NCBI RefSeq assembly: GCF_004404055.1
Contig: NZ_SOHK01000012.1
Coordinates: forward strand, 186,001 to 250,000
Length of the DNA stretch: 64,000 nucleotides
Direction: 5' to 3'
Source: Cryobacterium ruanii
GTDB lineage: Bacteria > Actinomycetota > Actinomycetes > Actinomycetales > Microbacteriaceae
Part shown: positions 18,059 through 27,270 of the stretch, piece by piece
Layout of the letters: every line of letters begins with the position of its first letter
Position numbering within the stretch: position 1 is the stretch's first letter
Translations under genes and position numbers: made by a program
Notes under the pieces: model-generated
What the model was told of the DNA's origin: nothing
Database searches by the model: none
Seen by the model: only the letters and a program-made list of their open reading frames with translations

Positions 18059-19336
18059 GTGATCACTGCCAGTATCCCCGTGGTTAGCGCCGCACAACTT
18101 AACTCGACGGCCGCGCACCCCGGGGACAAACTGACTCGCCGCCAGCGCATCGCGTACATTCTCATCCTCGGGGCACTTACGGCCCTCGGCCCGTTCACGA
18201 TCGACCTGTACTTGCCGGCGTTCCCGACCCTGGAAAACGAATTCGGCGTGCTGCCGTCGGTCATCCAGCTCACGCTGACCGGAACCATGATCGGTTTCGG
18301 ATTCGGGCAGCTCGTCGTGGGGCCGTGGAGCGACAAGATCGGTCGCCGGCTGCCGCTGATGCTCGCTACCGGGCTGCACATCCTCGCGTGTGTCGGCGCC
18401 GCGCTGTCGAATGAGATCGTCATGCTCGCTGTGTTCAGGGTGCTGCAGGGGTTCGGGGCCGCGGCCGGCGCGGTCGTGGCCATGGCCATGGTGCGCGACC
18501 TGTTCGGCGGTAAGCCGCTCGTGAAGATGCTCTCCCGCCTCGCGCTGGTCAGCGGCCTCGCGCCGGTGCTGGCGCCGGTGATCGGGTCGCAACTGCTGCT
18601 GGTCATGAACTGGCGCGGCATCTTCTGGGTGCTCGCCGCCTACGGCGTCATCGTGATTCTGGCCGTGGCTTTCTGGATCGTGGAGACCCTGCCCGAAAGC
18701 GAACGCCACACGTCGGGCCACAACACGTTGGGCCAGCGCTACAAAGCGGTACTCAGTGACCGCACCTTTGTGGGCGTCGCCATCATCGGGGCGATGACCT
18801 TCACCGGGCTATTCTCCTACCTGTCCGCCTCGCCGTTCTTGTTTCAAGACGTTTACGCGTTCAGCCCGCAGGAGTACGGCCTGCTGTTCGCCATCAACTC
18901 CCTCGGTGTGGTCACCGGGGTGCAGCTGAGCTCGCGCCTGATGCATCGTTTCAACATTGGACCGCAGTGGATTCTCTCGGTGTCCACGGTCGTGCTGGTC
19001 ATCACTTCCGGTGCGATCGTACTGCTCGATTTCGCCGGCATGGGGCTGTGGGGCACCCTGGTACCGCTCTGGTTCTTCATTGCGGCCTGCGGTTTCACCC
19101 TGCCGAGCGTGCAGGTCATCGCGCTCAATGCCCACGGTCATGAGGCCGGAACGGCGGCGTCGCTGCTCGGCGCTGCGAACTTCGGTGTGGCTGGTCTGAT
19201 CTCGCCGATTGTGGGAGTGCTCGGGGTCGGAACGTCGATACCGATGGCATCCGTTATGGGCGTCACCGCGGCGATCTCGATTCTCTCGCTCTGGCTCATC
19301 GTGCGCCCGAGCCGCGTGCCGGCGCTCGAGCACTAA
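18059..19336 (+). CDS. Bcr/CflA-type MFS drug exporter
   Basis: The roughly 425-residue protein has twelve hydrophobic segments. The opening motif TIDLYLPAFPTL is typical of the Bcr/CflA drug-resistance branch, and MFS motif A appears as GPWSDKIGRR between segments 2 and 3. It is likely a proton-driven exporter of drugs or metabolites; the substrate cannot be read. I start it at GTG 18059, which has AAGGA upstream; the frame is open further but the earlier part is not membrane-like. It stands alone between the DsbA-like and PAP2 genes. Confidence 0.85.
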   Translation: MITASIPVVSAAQLNSTAAHPGDKLTRRQRIAYILILGALTALGPFTIDLYLPAFPTLENEFGVLPSVIQLTLTGTMIGFGFGQLVVGPWSDKIGRRLPLMLATGLHILACVGAALSNEIVMLAVFRVLQGFGAAAGAVVAMAMVRDLFGGKPLVKMLSRLALVSGLAPVLAPVIGSQLLLVMNWRGIFWVLAAYGVIVILAVAFWIVETLPESERHTSGHNTLGQRYKAVLSDRTFVGVAIIGAMTFTGLFSYLSASPFLFQDVYAFSPQEYGLLFAINSLGVVTGVQLSSRLMHRFNIGPQWILSVSTVVLVITSGAIVLLDFAGMGLWGTLVPLWFFIAACGFTLPSVQVIALNAHGHEAGTAASLLGAANFGVAGLISPIVGVLGVGTSIPMASVMGVTAAISILSLWLIVRPSRVPALEH

Positions 19337-19432
19337 GCCGACGCGCTCGGGTGTCGTCCACAATGCGAGAACGGATGCCCGCGGCGGCACGCCGGGGGGC
19401 CCGATTGCGGGCCGCTCCTCTACGATGGCGGG

Positions 19433-20137
19433 ATGACTAAGCCGGAACGCGCCGCAGGCCCCGCTGCTCGCCGCGTGTCGCGCCGCTGGCCCCTCATCAG
19501 CGGGCTCTCGGCTTTGGCGCTCGCCACGCTGCTCGGACTCGTCGTGGTCGTGCGGGCCAACGGCCTCGCCGCCGAGCTCGACACCGAGTGGATGGACGAG
19601 ATCGTAGAGCACCGCTCGCCGGTCTGGGAGATTCCGTCGTTGTTCATGAACGCCCTCGGCGGCGGCCTGTTCGGCGTTCTCGTCGTTCCGTTGGCCGTGA
19701 CGCTCGCGATCGTGCTGATCAAGCGGCCGTGGGCGGCCGGGTACTACGTCGCGGCGACCGTGCTGAGTGCCGGCGGGGTACAGGTGCTCAAACAGGTTTT
19801 CGGCCGGGCCCGACCGGAGGACATGCTGGTCGCCTCGGATTTCGGGTCATTTCCCTCAGGCCATGTCGCCAATGCGGCGACCATGGCCGTGTGCCTCGCT
19901 ATTATCTTTCCGCGACTCTGGGTGGCGCTCGTCGGCGCCGCGTACACGATCGTGATGCTGCTCAGCCGCACCTATCTGGGTGCGCACTGGCTCACCGACA
20001 CCTTCGGCGGGTTGCTCCTCGGCGCCGGCGTTGCCATCGTGTTGTGGGCTCCGGTCGCCGCCAAACTCGCCGGTGAACGTGAACTGGCCGCCCGTCGAAG
20101 GTTTGAACGCCAGAGACAGAAAGAAGCCCGTTCATGA
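19433..20137 (+). CDS. PAP2-family membrane phosphatase
   Basis: The 234-residue protein has about six hydrophobic segments and all three PAP2 motifs: KQVFGRARP, SFPSGH and SRTYLGAHWLTD. The His and Asp of these motifs make the catalytic site on the outer membrane face. It could dephosphorylate undecaprenyl pyrophosphate or phosphatidic acid. The last four bases overlap the start of the next oxidoreductase gene. Confidence 0.87.
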   Translation: MTKPERAAGPAARRVSRRWPLISGLSALALATLLGLVVVVRANGLAAELDTEWMDEIVEHRSPVWEIPSLFMNALGGGLFGVLVVPLAVTLAIVLIKRPWAAGYYVAATVLSAGGVQVLKQVFGRARPEDMLVASDFGSFPSGHVANAATMAVCLAIIFPRLWVALVGAAYTIVMLLSRTYLGAHWLTDTFGGLLLGAGVAIVLWAPVAAKLAGERELAARRRFERQRQKEARS

Positions 20138-21519
20138 CGAAGGCCCGGCGCAACGGTGAGGTGTCTTTCTGGTGGCACCAACTCGGACAGCCAGCAGCCC
20201 GCCCGGCACTGCCCGGATCGACCGGCGCCGATGTTGTCATCGTCGGCGCCGGCTATACCGGCCTGTGGACGGCCTACTACCTCAAGAAGGCGGCGCCGCA
20301 GCTGCGCATCATCGTGCTCGAGGCCCGCTTCAGCGGATTCGGTGCCTCGGGCCGGAACGGCGGCTGGCTGACGAACTCGGTCACCGGCGGTCGCGAGCAG
20401 TACGTGAGTAGCCACGGTCGGCCCGCCGCCGAACGCTTTCAGGCCGCCATGAATCACACGGTCGATGAGGTCATTCGGGTGGCAGCCGAAGAGGGCATCG
20501 ACGCCGGCATAGTCAAGGGCGGCGAGTTCACGGTGGCCTATGACCCGGCGCAGCAGCACCGGCTGGAGCACGCTGCGCGCGCCGAACAGGCATGGGCGCA
20601 CACCGACGTCGAACTGCTGTCGACAACCGCCGCGCAGAACCGCATCAATGTGGCGGGTACCACCGGCGCCATGTGGCATCCGCACTGCGCCCGCATCAAC
20701 CCGGCCGAGCTCGTGGCCGGGCTCGCGCGCACGGTCGAAGCGCTCGGCGTGGAGATCTACGAGAACACACCGGTGAGCGAGATCACGCCGCACCGGGCGC
20801 TGACCGCTCGGGGCACCGTCACGGCCTCGTTCGTCGTGCGCGCGACGGAGGGATTCACCGCCGCGCTCAAAGGGCTGCACCGAACGTGGCTGCCCATGAA
20901 TTCGTCGCTGATCGCGACGGAGCCGCTCACGGCATCCGTTTGGGAGAGCATCGGCTGGTCTGGCCGGGAAACCCTGGGCGATATGGCGCACGCCTACATG
21001 TACGCGCAGCGCACGAGCGACGACCGCATCGCGATCGGCGGGCGCGGGGTGCCATACCGATTCGGTTCGAAAACGGATGCCGATGGCCAGACCCCGCAGG
21101 CCACCGTCGACGCGTTACGCGAAATTCTGGTGCGCTTCTTTCCGGCGACGAAGAGCGCTCGCATCGATCATGCGTGGTCCGGCGTGCTCGGTGTGCCGCG
21201 GGACTGGGCCGCGACCGTCGGTCTCGACCCGCAGACCGGACTGGCCTGGGCCGGTGGCTACGTGGGCACCGGGGTCGCGACTACGAACCTGGCCGGGCGC
21301 ACCCTGACCGACCTGATTCTCGGCCGGGACAGCACCCTCGTGGAATTGCCTTGGGTGAACCATCGGGTGCGCGCTTGGGAGCCGGAACCGTTGCGCTGGC
21401 TCGCCGTGACCGCGCTGTATCGGGCCTATTCCCTGGCCGATCGGGCCGAACTCGGCGGCCGCCGCACGACGTCATTACTCGCGCGGGTCGCCGATGTCGT
21501 GTCGGGCCGGGGACACTAG
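20134..21519 (+). CDS. FAD-dependent amine/amino-acid oxidoreductase (DAO family)
   Basis: The 461-residue protein has an N-terminal FAD fold (ADVVIVGAGYTGLWTAYYL) and the GASGRNGGWL segment seen in gamma-glutamylputrescine oxidase-like enzymes. The C-terminal GYVGTGVATTNLAGR loop contacts FAD. It probably oxidises an amine or amino acid with O2 or another acceptor. Its ATG overlaps the PAP2 stop (ATGA), so the two are co-translated. Its own stop TAG shares the palindrome CTAG with the stop of the converging gene at 21516. Confidence 0.85.
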   Translation: MTKARRNGEVSFWWHQLGQPAARPALPGSTGADVVIVGAGYTGLWTAYYLKKAAPQLRIIVLEARFSGFGASGRNGGWLTNSVTGGREQYVSSHGRPAAERFQAAMNHTVDEVIRVAAEEGIDAGIVKGGEFTVAYDPAQQHRLEHAARAEQAWAHTDVELLSTTAAQNRINVAGTTGAMWHPHCARINPAELVAGLARTVEALGVEIYENTPVSEITPHRALTARGTVTASFVVRATEGFTAALKGLHRTWLPMNSSLIATEPLTASVWESIGWSGRETLGDMAHAYMYAQRTSDDRIAIGGRGVPYRFGSKTDADGQTPQATVDALREILVRFFPATKSARIDHAWSGVLGVPRDWAATVGLDPQTGLAWAGGYVGTGVATTNLAGRTLTDLILGRDSTLVELPWVNHRVRAWEPEPLRWLAVTALYRAYSLADRAELGGRRTTSLLARVADVVSGRGH

Positions 21520-22073
21520 ACGCCCTGGCGAGTCGCGTGCCGCGCGCACCGGTGCACCAGCTGCGGTTGGAGGCGGCCGAGGTCAGCCTCGGTGAGCGGA
21601 TCGGGTGGGCGCACGACCGCGACCCCGAGCGTGTCGACCATCTCTTCCAGGCCCGATCGTGGCCAGACCTGGCCGCGCAGGCGCAGCAGCACCTCACCGG
21701 CGGAGTCGAGTAGGTACAGGTGCGGGAGGGTATCGAGGGTTCCGCTCTGGTACAGGTTGACGAGCACGACGCTGGTGATGTCGGCGGTGGCGAGTGTGGT
21801 GACTCGACCCAGCAGGTTTCGGCTTTCTACGCGCTCAGTGGTCACGGTCACGCACATCGTGCGTGCTCCAAACACTCCGGCTGCGCCGAGAATGACCAGA
21901 CCAAACTGAACGACGGTGACGAATATCCAGGTATCGCTGGGAATGGTGAGCCAGTACATCACGAGCGACAGGGGCACCAGCAACGCCAGGGTGGCAATGA
22001 CCGTGCGCGCGACCAACCTGCGCCGTGGTCGCAAAAGCGTCATTTTGCTGGGCTCGAACCCCTTAGGCAACAT
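21516..22073 (-). CDS. two-segment membrane protein with a PH-like tail, unknown function
   Basis: The 185-residue protein has two membrane segments (about 20-40 and 50-72) followed by a beta-rich soluble part resembling bacterial PH domains. ATG 22073 is chosen because GAGGGGAAA precedes it. I do not recognise a specific family. It converges on the oxidoreductase gene with overlapping stop codons and is divergent from the potassium transporter genes. Confidence 0.65.
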   Translation of the reverse strand: MLPKGFEPSKMTLLRPRRRLVARTVIATLALLVPLSLVMYWLTIPSDTWIFVTVVQFGLVILGAAGVFGARTMCVTVTTERVESRNLLGRVTTLATADITSVVLVNLYQSGTLDTLPHLYLLDSAGEVLLRLRGQVWPRSGLEEMVDTLGVAVVRPPDPLTEADLGRLQPQLVHRCARHATRQGV

Positions 22074-22232
22074 ATATTCATTTCCCCTCAAAATGAGTAT
22101 TGCGCATGCTGCGCGCTTTCTCTGTACCTCCACCTGGGGGGGAGACGAAGCGGTCTAGATCGACTAGCGATCGGAGACGAAGAATCGTGAGTGGTGAATC
22201 GGTGCTGGTGTGCCCGGCGTAGAGTTATTTCT

Positions 22233-23618
22233 GTGCATTCACCGGCTGTCCGCATACGCGGCAACACAGCGAAGCGGTACCGCCTACATCCGGCGCAGGT
22301 CGTCGTTATGGGCTTCGCCTTGACCATTCTGGTCGGCACCGCGCTGCTCATGCTGCCGAACTCCCGCGTGGGGCCCGGCGCGGCGTCGTTCTTGGAGGCG
22401 CTGTTCACCGCGACCAGCGCCGTCTGCGTCACCGGTCTGACCGTCGTCGATACGGCGGTCTATTGGACGCCGTTTGGCCAGGTCGTGATTCTGCTGCTCA
22501 TTCAGATCGGCGGCTTCGGCATCATGTCCTTCGCCTCCGTGGTGGGCCTCGCCATTGCCCGCAAGCTCTCGCTGCGCTCCCGCATCACGGCCGCCGCCGA
22601 GACCAAGAGCGTCGGGCTCGAAGACGTGAAAGGACTCGTGCTCGGCGTCGTGCGCATCTCGCTCGCCATCGAGATCACGGTCGCGGTCCTGCTAGCGCTG
22701 CGCTTCATGCTCGGCTACGGCGAACCGGTCGGCCGAGCCATCTGGCTCGGAGTATTCCACTCCGTGTCGAGCTTCAACAATGCGGGCTTCGCCCTGTTCA
22801 GCGACAACCTCATGGGGTTTGCAACGGATGCCTGGATCTGCGTGCCGATTAGCGCCGCGATCATTCTGGGCGGGTTGGGGTTCCCCGTGATCGTGCAGCT
22901 GCGCCGGCAGCTGCGCACGCGGCCGTTCAGCTGGTCGATTCGAACCTGGACCATGAACACTCGCATCGTTCTGGCCGGCACGATCGTGCTGCTAACGCTC
23001 GGAACGGCGTATATTACGGTCGTTGAATGGTCCAATCCGAACACGCTCGGCCCCTTCGACTGGGCGGGCAAGCTGCTTGCCGGGTTCTTTCAGGCGGTGC
23101 AGACCCGAACCGCCGGTTTCAACAGCATCGACATCGGTCAGATGGACTCGGCAAGCCTGCTCGGCATGGACGTGCTTATGCTGATCGGTGGCGGCCCCGC
23201 TGGCACCGCCGGCGGTATCAAGATCACGACTTTCGCCGTGCTGTTCTTCATTCTCTGGACCGAGCTGCGCGGCGAGGTTGCCGTGAACGTCTTCGGTAAG
23301 AGGCTCTCCCGAGCGGTGCACCGGGAGGCGATCACGATCGTCCTGCTCGCGGTCGGGGTGATCATCTCCGCGACCGCGGCTCTCATGCTCCTGACCGACA
23401 TCTCGATGGACGCCCTGCTGTTCGAAGCGATCAGCGCCTTCGCCACGGTGGGACTGTCGACCGGTATCACCGCCGGATTGCCGTGGGGCGGGCAGGTCAT
23501 TCTGATTCTGCTGATGTTCATCGGCCGACTCGGCCCGATCACCATCGGCTCTGCAATGGCCCTGCGCGAACGGCACACCACCTACGAACTCCCCAAGGAA
23601 AGGCCGATCATTGGCTAA
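22233..23618 (+). CDS. potassium uptake channel subunit (TrkH/KtrB)
   Basis: The roughly 461-residue membrane protein has four repeats of membrane-pore-membrane units. The pore loops read TSAVCVTGLT, SSFNNAGF, TRTAGFNS and FATVGLS, each with the conserved selectivity glycine. Length and lack of extra segments favour the KtrB branch. It imports K+ coupled to Na+ or H+. Start GTG 22233 is likely. The next gene, for the regulatory RCK subunit, overlaps it by eight bases. Confidence 0.9.
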   Translation: MHSPAVRIRGNTAKRYRLHPAQVVVMGFALTILVGTALLMLPNSRVGPGAASFLEALFTATSAVCVTGLTVVDTAVYWTPFGQVVILLLIQIGGFGIMSFASVVGLAIARKLSLRSRITAAAETKSVGLEDVKGLVLGVVRISLAIEITVAVLLALRFMLGYGEPVGRAIWLGVFHSVSSFNNAGFALFSDNLMGFATDAWICVPISAAIILGGLGFPVIVQLRRQLRTRPFSWSIRTWTMNTRIVLAGTIVLLTLGTAYITVVEWSNPNTLGPFDWAGKLLAGFFQAVQTRTAGFNSIDIGQMDSASLLGMDVLMLIGGGPAGTAGGIKITTFAVLFFILWTELRGEVAVNVFGKRLSRAVHREAITIVLLAVGVIISATAALMLLTDISMDALLFEAISAFATVGLSTGITAGLPWGGQVILILLMFIGRLGPITIGSAMALRERHTTYELPKERPIIG

Positions 23619-24309
23619 ATATTCGCTGTTCGGGCATCGCGACGCTTCCCGCCTGGCCGAAGCGGAATCGGTCGTGGTCATCGGCCTTGGCCGGTTTGGC
23701 AGTGCCCTCGCCCTCGAACTCATGAAGAGCGGCACCGAGGTGCTCGGCATCGACGGTGACGAAGAAATCGTGCAGGCACACAATCGCCTGCTCACCCACG
23801 TGGTGCGTGCCGACTCCACGAAGGAAGCGACCCTGCGCGAGCTGTCAGTGCCCGACTTTTCCAGCGTGGTCGTGGCGATCGGCGGCGATATCCAAGCGAA
23901 CATCCTCACCGCCTCTCTGTTGCTCAAGCTCGGCATTCCCAATATCTGGGCCAAGGCGGTCAGCGACCCGCACGGTGAAATTCTCACCCAGCTCGGCGTG
24001 CAGCACGTCATCTACCCGGAGAAAGACATGGGCAAGCGGGTCGCCCACCTCGTGCGCGGCGCCATGCAGGACTACATCGAGATCGGTGAGAATTTTGCGC
24101 TGGTCAAGACGGCCCCGCCACGCTCCCTGATCGGCGTACCGCTCGGACAGGCCAAGGTGCGCGCCCGCTTTGGCATCACCGTGACCGCCTACCACCGCCC
24201 CGGCGCTGGCTGGAGTTACACCTCGCTCGACACCGTGATCGAGGACGGCGACATCATCCTGATCGCGGGAGAGTCGGCGCGCGTCGAAGAATACAGCCTG
24301 ATGCGATGA
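23611..24309 (+). CDS. potassium uptake regulatory subunit (TrkA/KtrA, RCK)
   Basis: The 232-residue protein has an RCK_N domain with the nucleotide loop VVVIGLGRFGSALA and the acidic end of the second strand (GIDGDEE), followed by an RCK_C domain at about 145-230. It forms a cytoplasmic ring that gates the channel in response to ATP/ADP or NADH. TTG 23611 is the start, overlapping the channel gene by eight bases, and the next small gene overlaps its stop by four. Confidence 0.9.
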   Translation: MAKYSLFGHRDASRLAEAESVVVIGLGRFGSALALELMKSGTEVLGIDGDEEIVQAHNRLLTHVVRADSTKEATLRELSVPDFSSVVVAIGGDIQANILTASLLLKLGIPNIWAKAVSDPHGEILTQLGVQHVIYPEKDMGKRVAHLVRGAMQDYIEIGENFALVKTAPPRSLIGVPLGQAKVRARFGITVTAYHRPGAGWSYTSLDTVIEDGDIILIAGESARVEEYSLMR

Positions 24310-24533
24310 GCGACCCCTTCGCATTTCTGGCGCAGGCCTCGCTCGGCACCCGCGTCGTCGTGCGTACGCGCATCCCAGGTGGATACACCGACGCGCTGGG
24401 CTTTCTGCGGGAGCGGAGCGCGGCATCCGTTTCGGTGGAGACCAAACGGGGCCTGGTCACGCTCGCGATGGAGGACGTGGTGGCCGCGAAGGACGTGCCG
24501 CCCGCGCCAGAGCCTCGGTCACGATTGCTCTAG
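24306..24533 (+). CDS. small protein resembling a stand-alone SH3-like domain
   Basis: The 75-residue protein (LGTRVVVRTRIPGGYTDALG..., ending DVVAAKDVPP) resembles the small beta-barrel that precedes the acetyltransferase domain in actinobacterial GNAT proteins such as Rv0428c. Here the acetyltransferase part is missing. It overlaps the RCK gene by four bases, so it is translated with the potassium system, and meets the stop of the converging regulator gene. Function unknown. Confidence 0.55.
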   Translation: MSDPFAFLAQASLGTRVVVRTRIPGGYTDALGFLRERSAASVSVETKRGLVTLAMEDVVAAKDVPPAPEPRSRLL

Positions 24534-25195
24534 GCGTGCGGGGCCCAGTCGGTTCCGAGTTCGACGACGCAGAGGTATGGGCCGACGAAGGGGCGCAGTG
24601 CGACGGCGCTGTCGTCGTGGCCGAGAGTGCGCGCGACCCGCTGGATGAGTCCGAGGTGCACAGCGCAGACCACGCCGGGGTTGTCGCGGGCCGCCTCGCG
24701 AAACGGGCAGGCAGTGAGTGCGATGGAGCGGCCGGCCGAATCGAGTTCGGGGGCGAATTCCAGCTGGTCGAGCAACTCGACGAGGGGCATGGCGCCCGCT
24801 CCGGTCGACGCGGCGAGACCGCCGGCGAAGGCCTCCGACCATTTTTCTCCGGCGCGGATGGCGCGGGCCCGGCCGCCGTCGTCGTCCTCCGCGAGTGCGC
24901 TCGCGAGGGCGTGGCTGAGCTGGTCCTGCGCGTCGCCACGGGGAGCCGGGACGGGCGTGAAACGGATGCGCGGCCGGCCGCGCTGGCCGGACCGGTCGGG
25001 TTCACGCTGAATGAGCCGGGCGGCCAGCAGCTGGTCGAGGTGGAACCGGGCGGTCGTGACGTGCAGGTTCATTCGGGCGGCGACGGCGGCCGCGTCCAAC
25101 GGCTCGCCGGAATCGATGAGAAACTTGAGCACGCTGCGTCGGATCGGGGACGCGAGCGCGGCATGCCAGGCGGGACTGCGTTCTTTGGATTCCAC
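24530..25195 (-). CDS. winged-helix regulator with three C-terminal cysteines, SufR/ArnR-like
   Basis: The 221-residue protein has an ArsR-like winged helix at about 8-80 (LASPIRRSVLKFL, LHVTTARFHLDQL, basic wing GQRGRPRIRF). The C-terminal part has cysteines at 163 (TACPF), 177 (VVCAVH) and 209 (YLCVV). This layout recalls iron-sulfur sensing regulators such as SufR, or corynebacterial ArnR, which represses nitrate reductase genes. Its place at the edge of a decayed nar region fits an ArnR-like job, but that is inference. GTG 25195 is the start, without a clear ribosome binding site. Confidence 0.65.
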   Translation of the reverse strand: MESKERSPAWHAALASPIRRSVLKFLIDSGEPLDAAAVAARMNLHVTTARFHLDQLLAARLIQREPDRSGQRGRPRIRFTPVPAPRGDAQDQLSHALASALAEDDDGGRARAIRAGEKWSEAFAGGLAASTGAGAMPLVELLDQLEFAPELDSAGRSIALTACPFREAARDNPGVVCAVHLGLIQRVARTLGHDDSAVALRPFVGPYLCVVELGTDWAPHA

Positions 25196-25257
25196 GTTTC
25201 AACAGTAGCCCGATTTGCGAGCAGCAGGGTGCTTTTAATTCGGGCCCGGCGTGCGGG

Positions 25258-26340
25258 TCAGAGAACGATGTGCAGCGGCTCCTCGAGCAGGGTGGTGAGG
25301 TCGCGCAGGAACGCGGCCGCGACGGCCCCGTCGAGCACCCGGTGGTCGACGGTCAGGGTGATCTTGACCGTGGGCACGGTCACGAGCACGCCATCGCGCA
25401 CGGCGGGAACATCGCTCGCCGCGCCGATCGCCAGGATGCCGGCCTCCGGCGGATTCAACACGGCGGTGAACGAATCGATACCGAACATGCCGAGGTTGCT
25501 GATGGTGAAGGTTCCCCCGGACATCTGACCGAGGGACAGGCCGCCACTGCGCGCGAGGCCGGCCAGGGCGCGGGTCTCGACGGCGATGGCGCCGAGCGAC
25601 TTCTGATCGGCGTCGGCGACCACGGGTACGAGCAGTCCGTCGTCGGTCGCTACGGCCACGCCCACGTTGACGTGGTTGTGGCGCAGGATGACGCCGTCGC
25701 CCCAGGAGGCGTTGACTTCGGGGTGTGCGCGCAGCGCGACCGCGCTGGCCCGCACGAACAGGTCATTGAGGCTGACCTTGGTGCCAAGCACCGCGAGCGA
25801 CTCGTTCACGTCGGCGCGGAAGGCGACGAGGCGTTCTACGTTGACGACGCTGGTCAGGAAGAAGTGCGGCACGGCCTGGCTCTCGGTGAGTCGCCGGGCC
25901 GTGACGGCGCGGATGCGGCTGACCGGTACGTCGACGGAATCGGTCGGCCCGGTCGAGGTCGTGGGTGCCGCTGGCGCTGCAATGACGGGTGCGGGGGTGG
26001 CCGGACCGGCCTTCCCTTTCACGGCGATCGCCGCGTCCACGTCGGTGCGCGTGATGCGACCCTGGGGCCCCGTGCCGGCGATGGTGTGCAGGTCAATGCC
26101 GTGCTCTCGGCCGATCTTGCGGGCCAGCGGCGAGGTGCGCAGTTCGCCCGTGTTCGGTGCCGTGGGCGCTGCCGCACGTGCGGGTGTTGCCGCGGCGGGA
26201 GCAATGGCCGCGGTGGGAGCTGCCGGGGCGGGAGCAATGGCCGTGGCGAGAGCTGCCGGGGCGGGAACGGGAGCATCCGCTGGGGGAGCTACGACGACGG
26301 CCGGGGCCGCGTTTTCCGTGACGATATTGCTGCCGTCACC
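25258..26340 (-). pseudogene. E2 acyltransferase of a pyruvate dehydrogenase complex, N-terminus deleted
   Basis: The frame encodes the Ala/Pro linker, the peripheral-subunit-binding domain (LARKIGREHGIDL ... GTGPQGRITRTDVDAA, at 26125-26030) and the complete catalytic domain with the active-site HRVLDG near the C-terminus. The lipoyl domain that should come first is missing and there is no start codon between 26040 and 26340 in this frame. At 26340 the sequence runs directly into the end of the E1-beta gene in another frame. The only start within the frame (GTG 26040) is inside the subunit-binding domain. Without a lipoyl domain the product could not work as E2. Confidence 0.8.
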
Positions 26341-27250
26341 GATGCGGGCGACCGGCGCGGCGCACAGGGGCGTCGAGAAAGTCGAAGACGCCCTCGCCGA
26401 TGGTCGCCGAGATCTCGGCGCCGATGCCGTAGCTGAGCCAGTCGTCTTCGAAGACGACGGCGTGGCCGGTCTTCTTCACCGAGGCACAGATGGTGTCGCG
26501 GTCGAGCGGGCGCAGGCTGCGCAGGTCGACGACCTCGATCGAGAGGCCCTCGGCTTCGAGCTGGTTGGCCACCTCGAGGGCGGTCGTGGTGCCGCGCGAA
26601 TAGCTCACAATGGTGAGGTCGGTTCCGGTCTTGACGACCGCCGCCTTGCCGATCTCGGCGATCTGTTCGCCATCGGGCACCTCGCCCTTGGCGCTGTAGA
26701 GCGAGAGGTTCTCGAGGAAGATCACCGGGTCGTCATCGCGGATGGCCGCGGTGAGCAGCGCCTTCGCGTCGGCCGGGGTCGACGGGGCGACGACCTTGAG
26801 CCCGGGAATGTGGGCGTACCAGACCTCGAGGTTCTGCGAGTGGGTCGCGGCGAGCTGCTGGCCGCCGCCGCCGGGCATGCGGATGACGAGCGGAATGGAG
26901 ACCTGGCCGGCGAACATCGACCGCATCTTGGCGGCGTGGTTCACGATCTGGTCGATGGCGATGAGGCTGAAGTTGATGGTCATGATCTCGACCACGGGCC
27001 GCATGCCGAGCATCGCGGCGCCGAGGGCGGCACCGACGAAGCCCTCTTCGGCGATCGGAGCATCGAGCACCCGGTCGGGTCCGAAATCTTTGAGCAGTCC
27101 GGCGGTGATCTTATAAGACCCCTCGAACACCCCGATTTCTTCACCGATGAGAAGGACCAACTCGTCGTGCTCCAGTTCGGCGCGTAGGGTTTCGTTGAGC
27201 GCCTGGCGGTAGGTGATCGTGCGGGTGGCGGGTTCTACTTTGGCAGTCAC
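26336..27250 (-). CDS. pyruvate/2-oxoacid dehydrogenase E1-beta, C-terminus lost
   Basis: The 304-residue frame matches the beta subunit of thiamine-dependent E1: TYRQALNETLRAELEHD near the start, EEGFVGAALGAAMLGMRP, IRMPGGGGQQLAATHSQ and the C-terminal transketolase-like domain. It stops after FLDAPVRR with a foreign tail AGRPHR, about 20-35 residues short of normal. The tail is the E2 linker region read in another frame, so a deletion has joined the two genes. GTG 27250 overlaps a stop codon in a frame ending EPVMDAL, probably the last codons of the missing E1-alpha gene. It is likely non-functional, or at best unpartnered. Confidence 0.8.
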   Translation of the reverse strand: MTAKVEPATRTITYRQALNETLRAELEHDELVLLIGEEIGVFEGSYKITAGLLKDFGPDRVLDAPIAEEGFVGAALGAAMLGMRPVVEIMTINFSLIAIDQIVNHAAKMRSMFAGQVSIPLVIRMPGGGGQQLAATHSQNLEVWYAHIPGLKVVAPSTPADAKALLTAAIRDDDPVIFLENLSLYSAKGEVPDGEQIAEIGKAAVVKTGTDLTIVSYSRGTTTALEVANQLEAEGLSIEVVDLRSLRPLDRDTICASVKKTGHAVVFEDDWLSYGIGAEISATIGEGVFDFLDAPVRRAGRPHR

Positions 27251-27270
27251 AGTGCGTCCATAACGGGTTC

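Noticed and set aside
25667-27187. 506-residue frame on the + strand over the E1-beta/E2 genes
   Set aside because: It spans the deletion junction by chance; the opposite strand carries clear dehydrogenase domains.
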